A DNA stretch of 64,000 nt from Piper betle (GCA_033002965.1 JAURVB010009608.1:124001-188000), one strand, 5' to 3'. Counted from the stretch's first letter, positions 36,901 to 49,864 are shown. Notes: generated by a model from the letters alone, not told the origin. Numbers and translations are program-made.

Positions 36901-37368
36901 GTTAGCAAGCTTTGCATAACTAATCCCCTGAAAAGATTAGAGTATATACATACTATATTATACATTCGATAGAAGTTATGGTACAATGGTATTCACTTGT
37001 GGAGATTAATGAAAATCTCTGACCTGTGGGATGGCCAAGCTTGCAATGGTGAGACCTGCAACAACATCGGCCCTCAAGAGCTTGATACTATACTTGGGTG
37101 CCCACTGAAAGATGGGGAAGAAATACTGCAAACCCAGAAGCAACTTCCTCCCAAAGCTCTTGTTCTTAAACTGGTGCAGAGGATCCTCCGGGAAGAAGAT
37201 CTCAGAGAGTCTCTGCTTCAAGGCCTGGCATGTAGACCTTTCTGGCGGCAAGCAAACGCTGTGAATCTCCATTGGCCTTATTGAAGCAGAGAAATGAAGT
37301 GGGTCTTCATGATCAGTGTCCGAGGCGCTGTGAGTAAATGCTTCCACTCTGTTGGAACTTCCTCCCAT
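33905..37368 (-). CDS. Group 3 sulfate transporter, SULTR3;3-like, 13 exons, intact
   Basis: Exons (minus): 37368-37024, 36927-36879, 36776-36569, 36223-36052, 35961-35896, 35764-35651, 35563-35447, 35300-35174, 35098-34812, 34719-34529, 34430-34345, 34223-34147 and 34048-33905. All introns are GT-AG and all phases join, giving 660 residues. The SLC26/SulP signature SSFVPPLAYALLGSSRDLAVG is near residue 133. FIIDFLSKATLVGFMAGAAI, WAWQTIVMGVSF, EGIAVGRTFA and DGNKEMMAIGLMN follow. The STAS domain is at about 515-650, with AVTTIDTSG and its conserved Asp-Thr-Ser. These words are closest to Arabidopsis SULTR3;3. Family members carry sulfate or related anions; rice SULTR3;3 affects grain phytate (known). 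A TATA box about 115 bp upstream supports the start. A dead SULTR3;5-like paralogue faces it 9 kb away. Confidence 0.93.
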
Positions 37369-37480
37369 TTGGATTTTTTATATAATCTTATCTATACTTC
37401 TCTGCAATGAAACTAACAAACGATATTGATCATACAACTGCAGGCTTGGAGAAGATTGTAGGAAGAAGGATGTTGGCGCG

Positions 37481-37490
37481 TCTATTTATA
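37481..37490 (-). promoter_or_regulatory. TATA box of the SULTR3;3-like gene
   Basis: The minus strand reads TATAAATAGA, a near-consensus plant TATA box, about 113 bases before the start codon at 37368. Transcription would begin near 37455, leaving a leader of roughly 85 bases. No other TATA word of this quality lies between it and the gene. Confidence 0.65.
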
Positions 37491-37499
37491 GGGAGAGAT

Positions 37500-40254
37500 T
37501 GGTTCTATGCCACGGTTCAAACCAATTACAAGCAGTTAAACGTCGGTTTAAGTATTCTTTTCGCTCAATGTTTTGTTTGGAATTGTTGAACCAAAGCAAA
37601 CTCCGTATAGAATTTCCTGCAAACTCCCTGTAGCAATTTCCCAACGGGTGTAAATCATGTTAATTGAAAGAATTTAAATTGATTAATATAATTATTTTTT
37701 TAAACAACACTGATTAAAGAGATTTATACTAATTTAAAAAATGCTATATGGTGTCCTACCACCACCCTTGTTGGGATTTTTTTATGTTCACTAAATCATG
37801 ATAACATCATTTCGTTCGTCTCTCTAAATATTCATGAAAATTTGTTCTTGTTATTATTATAACTATAATAACAATAGCCACTAATCTAGGGAGAGCGCAG
37901 CCCATTTAGGGTGCAACTTGTGTTGAAGAATGCGCAAAAACAAACATGGAAAAAAATAAAACACCGGAAAACATAAAAAGGGAGGATCGATCGGTAGTGT
38001 TTATACTCGTCTATGATTAGATTTTTTGCATCAGTTACAAAAATACACTACAAATTAAACGCCTCTCTTAGAAAAGATTATAGATTAGCATCGTCTTTTC
38101 AACTGGTCAGTTTGTTTGTGATGCATACAATTTAAAAGTGTACAAAAACTATAAATAAAATACCTAGGTTATACTTTCTTCCTGATAACTTATTCCTATC
38201 AATATATACTATAGATTACTGCAGGTGAAATAGTGTTTTTTTCTTAGAAAAATAAGCTCGAATTCATAACAAAGTTTCATAAATTTGCAAAATTGGCCAT
38301 GACCAAGGGGACTTGCGCACAAGTGTAAAGGAATCCATATGATAACAGACCCACAAATTACCAGCGACCCACAAATTGTAAGTATATATATATATGTATA
38401 ACGCGATGTTTATATTTATAAATTACATATGCCTCAATTAACATGTCTTAATTACGACCTTTCATCAGTATAATATAATATTGGAAGTATTATGTTCTGA
38501 TCTTGTTCATTTAGCTTCTGACCTTTTCAAATGGTTACCATCGACGTTTTTTTATTATAACTTTTGCCATTGAAACACATAATATTCCAGAAAATTAAAA
38601 GCTTGCTGATTGTCTGACATATGCCTGCAGAAAAATTTGATCGGCTGAAATAAATTCCTTCTCAGGATTAGTTTATTTGGACGGGTGGAGACGGGAATTT
38701 ATAGGTGGTTACCACCTCTGATATTGGGGGAAGAATATATAATGCGGGACCCATCATCGTTGTCATTTTATTGTGGGCCCCTCCACTTGGAACGTAGAGT
38801 GTTATTACAATATGGTTTTTCTCATGTAATTTGCTACTATGATAATAATAATTAACTTTATGATACGCGTATAGGAAGTTAATCATCGCCTACGTAAATT
38901 AATATTGGGCAATGTATAAGTTTTCTGTAGTATCGATAATTTGATTTTACCTTAATTGCCTTCGGTTATATGTAATGTCATTTTTACCTTGACGTATAAT
39001 AAGTCGCTCGCTCTGTTATTTAATAATATACACAATATCACGTCATGCATGATTTATATTTAATATATATATATATATATGTAATTTCACATTGAATTAT
39101 AATAAGATGGTTATAATAATTTAACATATATTAGATATAAATTCTGATTAATCTTAACTAAAATATGGATCCAAATTACAATAAGATATGTTATAATAAT
39201 TTGATTTATTATTTTTTTGTTGTATTTTAATTAGATACCACTATTGAGCTCCCCTTTTATAAATAAGAATAGATATCGTGTCGTTATTTATACTATTGAA
39301 GTGAACTATATATAATAATTTTCTTAAGGGAGAATGAATTAGATGGAAGAACTTCATGATTGGAATGCAAGATATATTTGCCGTCTCCTAACATATAGAT
39401 ATTGAAGGGGGCGCTTTCCTTTCTCCAAACAGTGATCCCACATTCCCACTCAAGTAGTGGAGGTTGGCCATATTGGCCGTTCAATTAGTTTCACTTAATC
39501 TACACCTAATTTTACTTAATTTGATCTCTAGAAGCTTGTACGACTTTTTTGTTCTTTACCGTCCAAGAAAAGCGGTGACATACATATAAATGTAGCTGCT
39601 ACTTGACCTTGTAGTGTGATACAACTTAAGACTGAAATTGTACAATCTATGTATATGTCTATGTATATGACACAAGGATTAGTTAAATCATTATTGATTT
39701 CCGTTCTACGTACATGGAGTGTGCAAATCGTAAACTAATGTAAGAAGCTTTAGTCACGAAAATTTTCTAATTTCTTGCTTCGGACTCCTGATATGGAAAG
39801 TGTATAAATGCTGTTTATTCGAAGACACACCAGCAGCTGGCAATATTTATGAGATGATACACATTTCTACCGAGTCCTTTATTATTGTGGCTGCTAGGTT
39901 GACATGAACGAAAGTGCTAATTTGTTGAAGTACTAAACATTTCCGTTTAGTTATTAAACTACTTAATGGCCCGCGGGAAACATCGCACACGAGCTTGAAT
40001 TAATATGTGGATAATAATCTCCTTACGTGTCTTACATTCGTGAGGTTATCTTACCCGCCATATATTCCATTTTGTATGCGTTGGCATATAGTTATATATT
40101 CAGCTAATCTAACTGGTAATTACGAAGCCTCGTGACGGTGTTCTAACTCTTCCCTCGTTTGTATTAATATATTATATACACGTTACTATATAACATTGAT
40201 CACCAACCAAACTAAATGACTAAAATTTACGTGTAATTTATATATACATATATA

Positions 40255-40285
<31 letters not shown>

Positions 40286-41528
40286 TCTTGAAGACAAGAC
40301 TACAAGTCGATCGTCTTGGTTCATGTTCTAATTTATTCCCTTAATTAAAGTAACGGGGAGTTATTTGATGTAATCATGTTTCAGCTTTTTGTGCATTTTT
40401 GCCCACAATAATTTTGTAGGCCCCTTAATACTTAATTAATTTGATATTATAATTATTATTCAAAAAGTATTGGATTATAATTTTATATAAATTTAGAATT
40501 AAAGTGTTAATATATATTTATAATAATATTATTAAATTAATTTTTTCTTAACAATATATACTTAATTTAGATTTTTACTATTTTTATATATTTATTTACA
40601 TACTTTTACTTATTATTAAAAAACTTAGATTACAATTCTAATCGAATTAAAAATCCTTAAAAACAAATTCTATTTAGTTATTAAAATTTGAATTATTTTT
40701 TAAATATTAAAATGGTAAAAATATGACAAATTATTTTTTTAATATTACTAATGCCCTTTAAAGTTAATCCTTTGTACATTGCAATATTGACTTGCAACGA
40801 ATAGTGCAAAAATTTGCGTTACAGGATGGGCAGTTGAAGCTGGCGTGCTGGGCGGCAGTGAATGAATTACAATTGACGATTAATGGGGGATTTGAGGGGA
40901 AAGCAAATTAAAGCAAGATAGAGATCGATCGCTTGTAGAAAAGGCAATCAAAAAGGGGTTTGCACCTGTCAAAGATAGCCAGCCAGCACTTGTGAAAGTG
41001 ATGGGCTATTCAGTACACGTTGATGGACTAAAACACAATATATGAGAGGGCCCGACCTATTGAACCAAGAACACTTAGGGATATGTATTAGGATTAATTA
41101 AATATTTAAATCCTTAATTTAATACATAATAGATGAGAAGTATCAAACAAAATAGACATGCTAATTTTATATGAAAAGAAATGCCAACCAATAAGAACAA
41201 TACTAATTTTATATAAAAAACCTTAAATTTGGAAAAAAGTTATGAGATAAACAGTTAAATCAGATTTACTATATTGTGACTTGATATAAAAAATATCTAT
41301 GGAAGAACAAGCTCTTCTAATGCAAATTTATAATAAAAAAATATCTATGGTGACGATCGTAAGCGAATTTCAATAAAATATTCAGTACACAATTTTTTCA
41401 TTCTTTGTCGCCATTTTTCTTCGCACCAAGAAAAAAACGTCCGTTGTTTTTTATCTCACAACGCGAAATGGTTTTTTTTTAAAAAAATTTTTTTTGCTCA
41501 AAACAAGGTTTTCTTTTCTTGTATTTAG
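37500..41528. other. AT-rich intergenic DNA between the two sulfate transporters
   Basis: About 4 kb without a recognisable gene. It holds a TA run at about 39060-39080 and a GA microsatellite at about 40259-40286. From 40430 to 40790 it is almost pure A/T. No open frame has family motifs. Some of it may be old MITE sequence, but I could not identify termini. Confidence 0.45.
40259..40286 (+). repeat. GA dinucleotide microsatellite
   Basis: Uninterrupted GA repeats, about 13-14 units, preceded by a TATATACATATATA run. No gene is close. Confidence 0.85.
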
Positions 41529-41536
41529 GGGAGAGG

Positions 41537-42045
41537 TAGGGTTGCTAATTGAGCGAGCCAGCTCGTGAGCATTTAGCGTTCGGCTCGGCTTGACTCGACT
41601 CGAAACTTGACATTTAAATGCTCGAGCTCGAACTCGACTCGAACTCGAATCTTACGAGCCGAGCTTGAGCAAGGTCGTGTTACACTCGACTCGACTCGGT
41701 TATAACTCGAACTCGACTCGTAGCTCAACTCGAACTCGACTCGATAAAATAATAAAATAATATAGTTTTATATTATATTATATTATATTATATTATATTA
41801 TATTTATTTATTTATATATATATATACACACACACAATATAATAACAAAGAAGTGAGATAGTTGAGATGGTAAGTATTTAAGTTGGTAACCTTAGGATTG
41901 TGTGGGTTCAATCCACATTGAGTGCATTTTTTTCAAACGAGCCGGGTTCGAACTCGAAAAAATTAAACAGTTTAAGTGTATAGTGTATGCGAGCTGAGTT
42001 CGAACACAAGTCGAGCTCGGCTCGCTCGCTCAATTAGCACCCCTG
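41537..42045 (+). mobile_element. hAT-like MITE, copy 2, with 8-bp TSD and TIRs
   Basis: The left end is TAGGGTTGCTAATTGAGCGAGCC. The right end, ..GGCTCGCTCGCTCAATTAGCACCCCTG, is its near-perfect inverted copy. The flanks carry an identical 8-bp duplication, GGGAGAGG (41529-41536 and 42046-42053). TAGGG ends with 8-bp duplications are the mark of hAT transposons (known). The arms are made of degenerate CTCGA/ACTCG words around an AT spacer (41755-41835). There is no transposase, so it is non-autonomous. Two relatives are at 5454-6015 and 46474-46904. Confidence 0.88.
41850..41935 (+). repeat. tRNA-like (SINE-head-like) segment inside the MITE
   Basis: TAGTTGAGATGG (41859-41870) fits the pol III A box (TRGYnnAnnnGG). 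GGTTCAATCC (41905-41914) fits the B box (GGTTCRANNCC). Their starts are 46 bases apart, within the tRNA range, and a T7 run follows at about 41926. The same block is present in copy 1 (5718-5760, eroded) and, inverted, in copy 3 (46590-46650). It may be a tRNA-derived SINE captured by the element, or a convergent match. This is inference from sequence only. Confidence 0.5.
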
Positions 42046-42053
42046 GGGAGAGG

Positions 42054-45000
42054 GATAACCCAACAATACGATGGTCAATTTAGATGGGCAAAACACGCCG
42101 TCGAAATTTCTATGTTGACCTTGCTGGTGACCTATGGGTTCCTGCTCGCCTGGGACGTGTGCTTCTCCAACTTTTTCTATGATGATCCAGCAATGGCATG
42201 GTCAACCGACACTTCTTGGTTGCCGACTTCCATCTCCAATTTGGTATTGCGCTTTTTCTTTAAGCTTTATGCCGCATGATCACTCCAATGTTCATCCCCT
42301 GCTACAGGAAATGAACTTACCATGCACCTTCTCGGGTCACACTGTTTCTCGATGGTGGGGAGATGACGAGAAAACTACGTACGTACCCAATTAATAAGGT
42401 AACTGAAAATAAAGAACATGTATCAATAAAAAAAGCTATTAATATATCCATGCAAATGATACATGAGACATGCTGCATATATATCATCTATAATACAACC
42501 AATGTCTATGAATCATCTAATTGGAAGCCTTGTAGGCATGCAATCAGACGAGCGATTCAAATCGTCAATATGTCGCACATGTAACAGTACCACATGGCCA
42601 ATTGAAACGTACGTGGTCTGTATTGCTTCCTTTCGAACACACAAACAATTAATATTTACATGAATTAGAAATAAAAAACAATGTATTGCATGAAAAACAT
42701 TATTTCCTCGCTCACTCATTCCTCTCTTATACAAAACAAATTTATTATATATATATATGGTTGTATAAAATGTTAAAAGCAGAGATGCTTGTGATCGATG
42801 TACAAGGAAAAAATCTGGCCGAAAGCGATTGACCATGCTTGGAATACGCGGAATATACTTATATGCCGGGTTATAGTATTGTTGATGACTAGTGTCACAT
42901 ATGGAAAGCATAGTATTTTTTAGAGCTGGCAGCGTAGATGCGGCGATAGGTTGCAGCGCCCATAACCCTTCACCACTAACTGGCAAAAAAACTAGCACAA
43001 TATTCCCTTCTCCATTGATCGACCAAATCAAGGAGTTAATATTTTGCCTTATTTATGGTTCGTATAATTGACAGTTTTTAGTGTTTATTTGACGCATTCT
43101 TTATATATAGGATATGCATTGGTTGATTTCACTAAAGCCAGCACGTATTATTCTTCCTTTGGAACAGGAAAAAAATGAACACGTATAATTCTTGATGAAG
43201 TATATAAGCTAGCTTCATGGTTGTTTGTGCGGATCACGTTCTAAAAACGTGGACCATGTATATTGCAAGTGTTCCATCATACCCAATTCAGTAGAGACAG
43301 GTATATGACCTATATTTATGAGTCAACATCTACAATCCTTAAACCCAGCCTACTATCTGTTGCGTTTTGTAGTGATCCAAAGCTTCAACAAACATCGATG
43401 TCAATGGCTCTTCCACACAAAGGAAAGAACAATATCGTCGCAAGGAAAAGAAGAAGTAACATCAAACAATTCCGTCCACGCATGTCTCTATCTCACTCGA
43501 TGATATGCGAGTGGCACCAAACAAGACGAAGTATGCATGCAAAGGTACATTTACAAATAATGAAGCAGAAGTACGTGCAGAAACGGAGTCATCAGATATA
43601 GCAGTCGTTGAAATTAGCTAGGCTGATAAATGGTACCCTCTAAACGGCTAAGATGGGCACATTTCTGATTTTCCAGTCTTTGAATTGTTAGGTGTCTTTG
43701 CCATTTGATTTGGTGAGGGAGATACGAGTAACCTACACCATTGCTTTTGCTGTAACGTCGTCAGCTTTATTTGACAGTCTATTTTGTTGGTATCAAATCA
43801 AATGAGAATTTAACCTTTGTTTGCGGCGAGAAGTCTGTGTGCTAAAGAACAAATTAAGACATGCCCCCACCTCATGACCATCTTCTACTTATATTTTCTT
43901 GACGCTGTAGTACGAGTTCATATGTACTGTTTATGGAGAATACTGGTTCGCAGAATGTATTTGTTCTGTTCTTCTGAGCTTAAATATTCCCATGCATGTT
44001 CCAAGTTCCTTCTCCCGACAATAAGTTACAAAAGAGCGCCATATTTGAAGAAAACTTACAATGGTGATATCCCAAAGCCTTGAGCGTGATTAGCACTACG
44101 TTAAATATTGATTCTTTAGCATATCCAAGAGGATATTCCATGGCATAAGAGAAAGTGCTGCACTTTGTGTCTCTCATTCCTAGCTTTATATCATACATGA
44201 AACTGACTCTCTTCAAATTTTTTCTTCCAGTTTGAGTGCCCTGGTTTCAGGTCAATCTTTGGGGGGTTGATCAATTCATAAGTTTTATATCTATCCAAAT
44301 CTAGTATAATAGGCATGATGATGTCGGCCTCCCCGGTTTAACTTTCCACACATTTTCGAGTGGAGAGGCCGCCGATATCGAATGGTCTGATGGTTGGTGA
44401 TCAGATTCATACTTCATGGTAACTTTGCATGTATATATGTAGCAGGGCACATGGGGTCAACTAGTAGCGGAGTCTAGAAAAAATGATCAATGTGTATATG
44501 TTCTAACATATATAATGAGATTATAAGTAGCTAGCTAGATCCATATCGTAATATCGTATAACTTGAATAACGTAAACTAATGCGCCATGGTATTGATCAA
44601 TGGAACAAATTAAAGCTGTGGTGGGCATGAAATGTTGAGACAAAAGGATTTGTTGGTTAGCATGTGAGCCGCGTATCAATTATTCTGAAGCTATTGATGA
44701 AACCAAACTTAACTTAAGAGCAATGTTTTGACTTATTTACTATATATCAATCACATTCAAGCTTAACTTCATAGCTATTCTGTCTTTGCTTGATGAAATT
44801 AGCAGCGAGAAACTATTTGATTGCTTTAATTAAATATAGTACTTAAGTTGCAGATATTATGATTACTACCTGATACTTGGCATATTCGACAAGCATAAGC
44901 CCCTAAGCAATTGAGCTGAACTGTACAACATTGTTCTATCCCTCAAGGAAAATAGTTTTTACGACCCAAACCCTGTAAATTCCATGATCTGAGGAACTTC

Positions 45001-46377
45001 TGTTTGAAGTTTGTTATTCGTGTTATTAGTGTTAAAGTTATATATATAGGATAGGAAAGTTATATGTGTTGGGTTGTTTTTTATTATTATTATTATTATT
45101 ATTCGGCAATTTTCCTAGTTGTGTGGTTTTAAAATATTATTAACCTAATCCTATGGGATTTGGTAGTTTATTGTGACATCTAAAGATTGGCATGCACAAA
45201 TTCTTCTTTTAAACAGACGCATGCAATACTTAAGAAAGAGTAGTAACAAATATGAAGATAGAGACATTTGACTTATCGATCAAGTGTTGGGCCGTACCTT
45301 TGACGACGTCCTGACCCAGCCCTCAACGCCCAGAAGCCCATAAAGATTTGGGTTCCTATCATCTCCTAATTAAAATGTGGAAGATATATATTTCATATTT
45401 GGTAGTTTTTTTCCCCCAACGTCAGAAATAAGGTGATTGTAACAACTAGTTGTTGCATTTTACTTGGAAATAGGGTGATTTTAATCACTTGTTCATCTAA
45501 AAAAACCACTTGTTAATGAATGCACATCAAATATCTAATGCCATTATCTTATCTTGTAACGAGTCATTGCCCATGAGATACACGGTTATATAAAAAATAA
45601 TAATAATTTTATCAAATCTTAAAAATAGGTTCGTTATCTTTCAAAAAAAAAGTCCGTTATAAATCCTCTTTGATAATCTTTAATTTTAATTACTAATTGA
45701 ATTAGAATTCTATTAATTAAGAGTGGTTAAATTCAAAATCAAGCCTAGCTAATCTTAAATGATTTTATATTTTCTAATATTTTCTAATATTTTTTAAATA
45801 ATAAGAGGGTAAAAGAAAGGGTTTTCATTTCATAAAGAAAAAATTTTCCTATACTGTAGTGGATCTAGCTAGGATTTCTACAAACTTGCTTGAGAATTGT
45901 AAAAGTCATACCTCAGGCTAATTCAAAATAATTTAACTTTTATCATATTAATCGCAATGCCTTAAGTACTACTTTTATTAAAAGGAAAGAAGGAATTTCC
46001 CTACTATATATATCTGGTAATAATATAATTACTAATTGGAAGGAAAGAGTATTGTTGGAAAGAATTTTCCATTATAATATATAAATTAATATGTACATGG
46101 ATTTTCCTTTTATAATATACAAACAAATAAATAAATAAATACATAGATTAGTGTATATATATTTATCTTCACAATCTTTTTATAACCCATAATTTCACAG
46201 TTTAACTTGTTACAACTAATATGATTTGTAATTATTAGATTTTTTTATTATTGGAGTGGAGCAAATAGATTGGTCTAAATCTGTGCGTTTGGATCAGGTT
46301 ATAAGTATCCACGTCTATTTAAGGAGAAATTGAAGTTTATGTAACACATGAACTCGGAGCCCAACTGTGCATCACCA
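42054..46377. other. Intergenic; several short open frames of unknown status
   Basis: No known domain was found. A short frame at 42112-42279 (+, 55 codons) has a plausible composition with residues FLLAWDVCFSNFFYDDP, but I know no family. The 172-codon minus frame at 42513-43031 is rich in residues typical of AT-rich DNA and has no motif. A TTA microsatellite lies at about 45077-45103. The stretch 45560-46260 is strongly AT-rich. Confidence 0.4.
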
Positions 46378-49300
46378 TGGCGCCTCCAACTGATCCAGAG
46401 TAGTCTTCCATTGAAGAAGCCCATCACGTCGACTACACGAAGATTAGAAGCTTTCGCACTGTTTGTTTTGCCTTGGGCATTAATCGATCGGGCGAGCGAG
46501 CTGAGTTCAACTTGTGTTTGAACTCAATTCGAATAGTTTGAAACTCGTTCGAACTCGATTCGAGATCGAACGAGACAATCAATGAAGATTAAACCCACCA
46601 CGTTGAGGTCATCAACTTCAATACTTATCATCTCACTTCTTTATTATTATATTGTATATATAAATAAATAAATAAATATAATATAATATAATATATAAAC
46701 TATATTATTATATTATTTTATCAAGCCGAGTTCGAGTTATAACAAAGTCAAATTAAGTCAAACATAACCTTGTTCAAACTCAGCTCGCAAGATTAGAGTT
46801 CGAGTCAAGTTCGAGTTCGAGCATTTAAATGTCGAGTTTTGAGTCGAATTACGCGAAGCCGAATGCTAAATGCTCACGAGTTGACCCGCTTAATTAGCAA
46901 CCCTCCTTCTGCGAATATAACCCCTTCAAGCAGTTCCAAATGCAGGCGGGCTCGATCGAAGATTATCAGGGGGATCAACTACTTGTGCCCTATTTTTGAA
47001 TGGGGCTTCCTATTCTTCCAAGCCGCTCTCCTCGCCGGGATCGCCATTTCTAGCCTCGCCATCCCTCAAGGCATTAGCTATGCCAAACTCGCCAAGCTGC
47101 CTCCAGTTATCGGCCTATGTATGACGTGACATACTTTGTCATGGTTTGGGTTTTGGGTAGAGTTTAATTTTACGTAGGCATTGACTTGTTGCATGATTTT
47201 TTGCATGGATTTGATATGGTTAGTGGATTTGGTGGTGCAGATTCTAGTTTTGTTCCGCCGTTGATCTATGCGGTGTCCGCAACGTCCAGAGATTTGGCGG
47301 TAGGGACGGTGGCTGCCAGTTCTTTGCTGGCTGATTTCATCATTGCGGAGAAGGCGTCGTTCGTCGAAGACCCACAGTTGTATCTTCACTTGTTCACCGC
47401 CACATTCTGCACCGGCGTTTTTGAGGCTGCTGTGGGTTCTTTAGGTTCGATTTTACGAATCCTCGTGCGTTTGTAGCGTGCAATTAGGGGGAAATATTGG
47501 GTATGGCAACGTTTTATTTGTTGTGTATAGGTTTTTGTTTGTAATTTTGATTTGGTTGCTCGTTATGCAGGATGGAATTTTTGGTTGATTTCTTTTCGAG
47601 ACCAACGATTGTGGGGTTCATGGGTGGCACCGCTACAATCGTCATATTGCTGCAGTTGAAGCGATTTTTCGGTCTATTAAGTTCACACCTCACACTGATA
47701 TGATCTCTGTGCTGCACTCGGTTTTTGTTCAGACGCATGAGGTTGATCTTCTTCTTCGTGTTTTGATCATGATTATTATTATTTTTTTTGTACAAATATT
47801 AAATCATCTGTGCTAATATTATTTTTATCTTTGCATTTGCAGTGGAGATGGCAGAGTGTACTAATGGGGGTGTTCTATCTTAGCTTTCTCGTCGGTTCCC
47901 AATACCTGGTAATTATGAATGAATTTTATTTATACCGTGAGGAAATAAAGGAAATTACAAAGTCTTGTTTTGAAATTTCGGTTTGATGTGTACTAATATT
48001 TGTGTTTGTTGATGTTATTTTTTTTCAGAAGAAGAGAAAGCCGAAGTTGTTTTGGCTCTCTGCCACAAGTCCAATGGCAGTGGTGATAATAGGGAGACTT
48101 CTTGCTATATTTTTAAATTGAAGGAGCATGGTATCCAGATTTTATGTTTCTCATTTTTATCGACATTACTTCATGTTTTTGAAGATCCTAACTAATTCCC
48201 TTATCCTCATATTATGAAGTTAGTTGTCAAGGTTACCTGATTCTTAGCTATCGATTAAACGTGTAGATGTGGTCGGTTTTTTTCCCCAGTAACCGCTTGA
48301 TCCAACGTTTTAAATGGCACTCGTATAGTAAAATATAGTCCGTATGATATATTGCATAACTTAATCTCATAGAACTAAAAAACAAAAAACAAAATTATAT
48401 ATATACACACATATGAAGCACCCTATAATTTATGCAGATTAATCTGCCATTTAATTTATAAGGTGAAAGAAAAGGATCTTCACTACAATTCTATCATAAT
48501 TCGTCCTACAGTGGGTTCGTCACTTTAAATGTAGGAAGGAATGGACAAGGGTAGGATATTCGACGTGGTTAAGAACTACCAAATTGATGGAAACAAAGAG
48601 ATGATAGCTTTTGGCCTCACGAACATTGCCGGCTCTTTTACTTCTTGCTACTTGACCACTGGTATATATAATATGTACATCTTCCACATCGACAGACTGG
48701 GTTGCCAATTAATTCTGATCATCTTGCATTGGGTGAAGGATTATATGTAATGATAATGCAAATATGAAGAACAAGAAGATCAAAAGCATCAAGTTGTTGT
48801 AGGTAGGAAATTATCAAACATGAACCTTGATATGTATAATATATATGTTGAATCAGGACCCTTCTCCAAATCTTCCGTGAACAACAATGCGGGGAGCGTG
48901 ACAGCAGCATCTAACATTGTAATGTCAATAATCATGATGATGGTATTACTCTTCATGGCGCCATTGTTTAGTTACACAACCCTTGTTAGTCTCTCCGCCA
49001 TCAAAGCCGCCACCATGCCTGGCCTCATCAAGGACAAGGAGATCTACCTATTCTACCTCACTGACAAGGTCGACTTCCTCATCTGCATTGCTGCATTCAT
49101 CGGCGTCGCCTTTGTTAGCATGGATGTCGGCCTCCTCATGTCTGTACGTCTTTCTATCTAGCTTTGCTCAGTGAACAAATGTAGCTGTTAATGAGTACTA
49201 CTATGGCAAAAAGCTATGTATGAAAAAGGGTTTGTGACTGATATGTGACATTGGAATTGAAGTTTGGACTATCGGTGGAGAGGGCACTGTTATGTGGCCA

Positions 49301-49864
49301 GGCCAGGGGTTGCCAAGATGGGCGATTGAGCAACACTGGGCACTGTTGAAACTTGACAGGATTTCAAGATGGGTGGAAGAAGAGCAAGAGAAAATAAGTG
49401 AGAGCAAAGGAGAAGATCTGCTATATGTTATCGTTGATATGGGAGGTAAGGGGTTTTGTAACATGTTTTTCATGGGTACTACATGTTGAAGGTTATCATG
49501 TCATACAGCTTATAAAGAGTTCATTTTTTATTTGAATACAAGCTTTCTTTACTAATAATTAGACTATTTTTGTTCAGGTTACAACAATTGATAAGACTGG
49601 AATCGACATGCTAGCGGAGGTTCGTAGAACTTTAGAGAAGAAAGGCATTAATGTATACACTTAATAATGGGTTTCTCATCCTAGCTATGATGTTTTCATT
49701 CATAAAGGTGCGAAATTTACGGGCAATTTGAAAACTGTTTTAACTATGTAATTGGAGACTAATTCTTGCAGCTGGTGCTATCATATCCGAAGATAGATGT
49801 CACGGAGAAGATTGTGCTGTCTTCGCTTGTGAAGTGGTCCAATCGAAGCCCTCTTGCTAGTTGA
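46378..49864 (+). pseudogene. SULTR3;5-like sulfate transporter, dead and split by a MITE
   Basis: Family words appear in order: NPFKQFQMQ, PIFEWG..SLAIPQGISYAKL, SSFVPPLIYA..SRDLAVGT, WRWQSVLMGV, KPKLFWLSA, KNYQIDGNKEMIAFGL, GPFSKSSVNNNAG, MMMVLLFMAPLFSYT and VTTIDKTGIDMLAEV. MAPLFSYT and ALLYVARP are closest to SULTR3;5. Retained exons at 48535-48661 (127 nt) and 48857-49143 (287 nt) have exactly the lengths of their counterparts in the intact gene at 33.9-37.4 kb. Lesions: a hAT-like MITE in exon 1, frame breaks near 46945, 47685, 48115 and 49285, loss of the IGDLKKGLNPP exon, loss of most of exon 10 and the intron before exon 11, and an early stop in the last exon (49862). The intron after AIPQ is absent, unlike in the intact gene. 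The N-terminal part before the MITE (46378-46467) is a weaker assignment. Confidence 0.88.
46474..46904 (-). mobile_element. hAT-like MITE, copy 3, inside pseudogene exon 1
   Basis: It ends with GCTTAATTAGCAACCCT (46904), the family TIR inverted. It starts near TGGGCATTAATCGATCGGGC, a diverged TIR. Between are the same ACTCG-rich arms, an AT spacer (46640-46720) and the tRNA-like block inverted (CATCTCACTTCTTTATTATT). The host frame (FCEYNPFKQF) starts directly after its right end, so it interrupts the transporter's first exon. The 8-bp flanks are not clearly identical (TTTTGC against TTCTGC), which fits an older insertion. Confidence 0.78.

Noticed and set aside
42513..43031. 172-codon minus-strand frame
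   Set aside because: No motif, AT-driven residues such as the YTTIYIYNK run, no splice or promoter signs. It is most likely chance.
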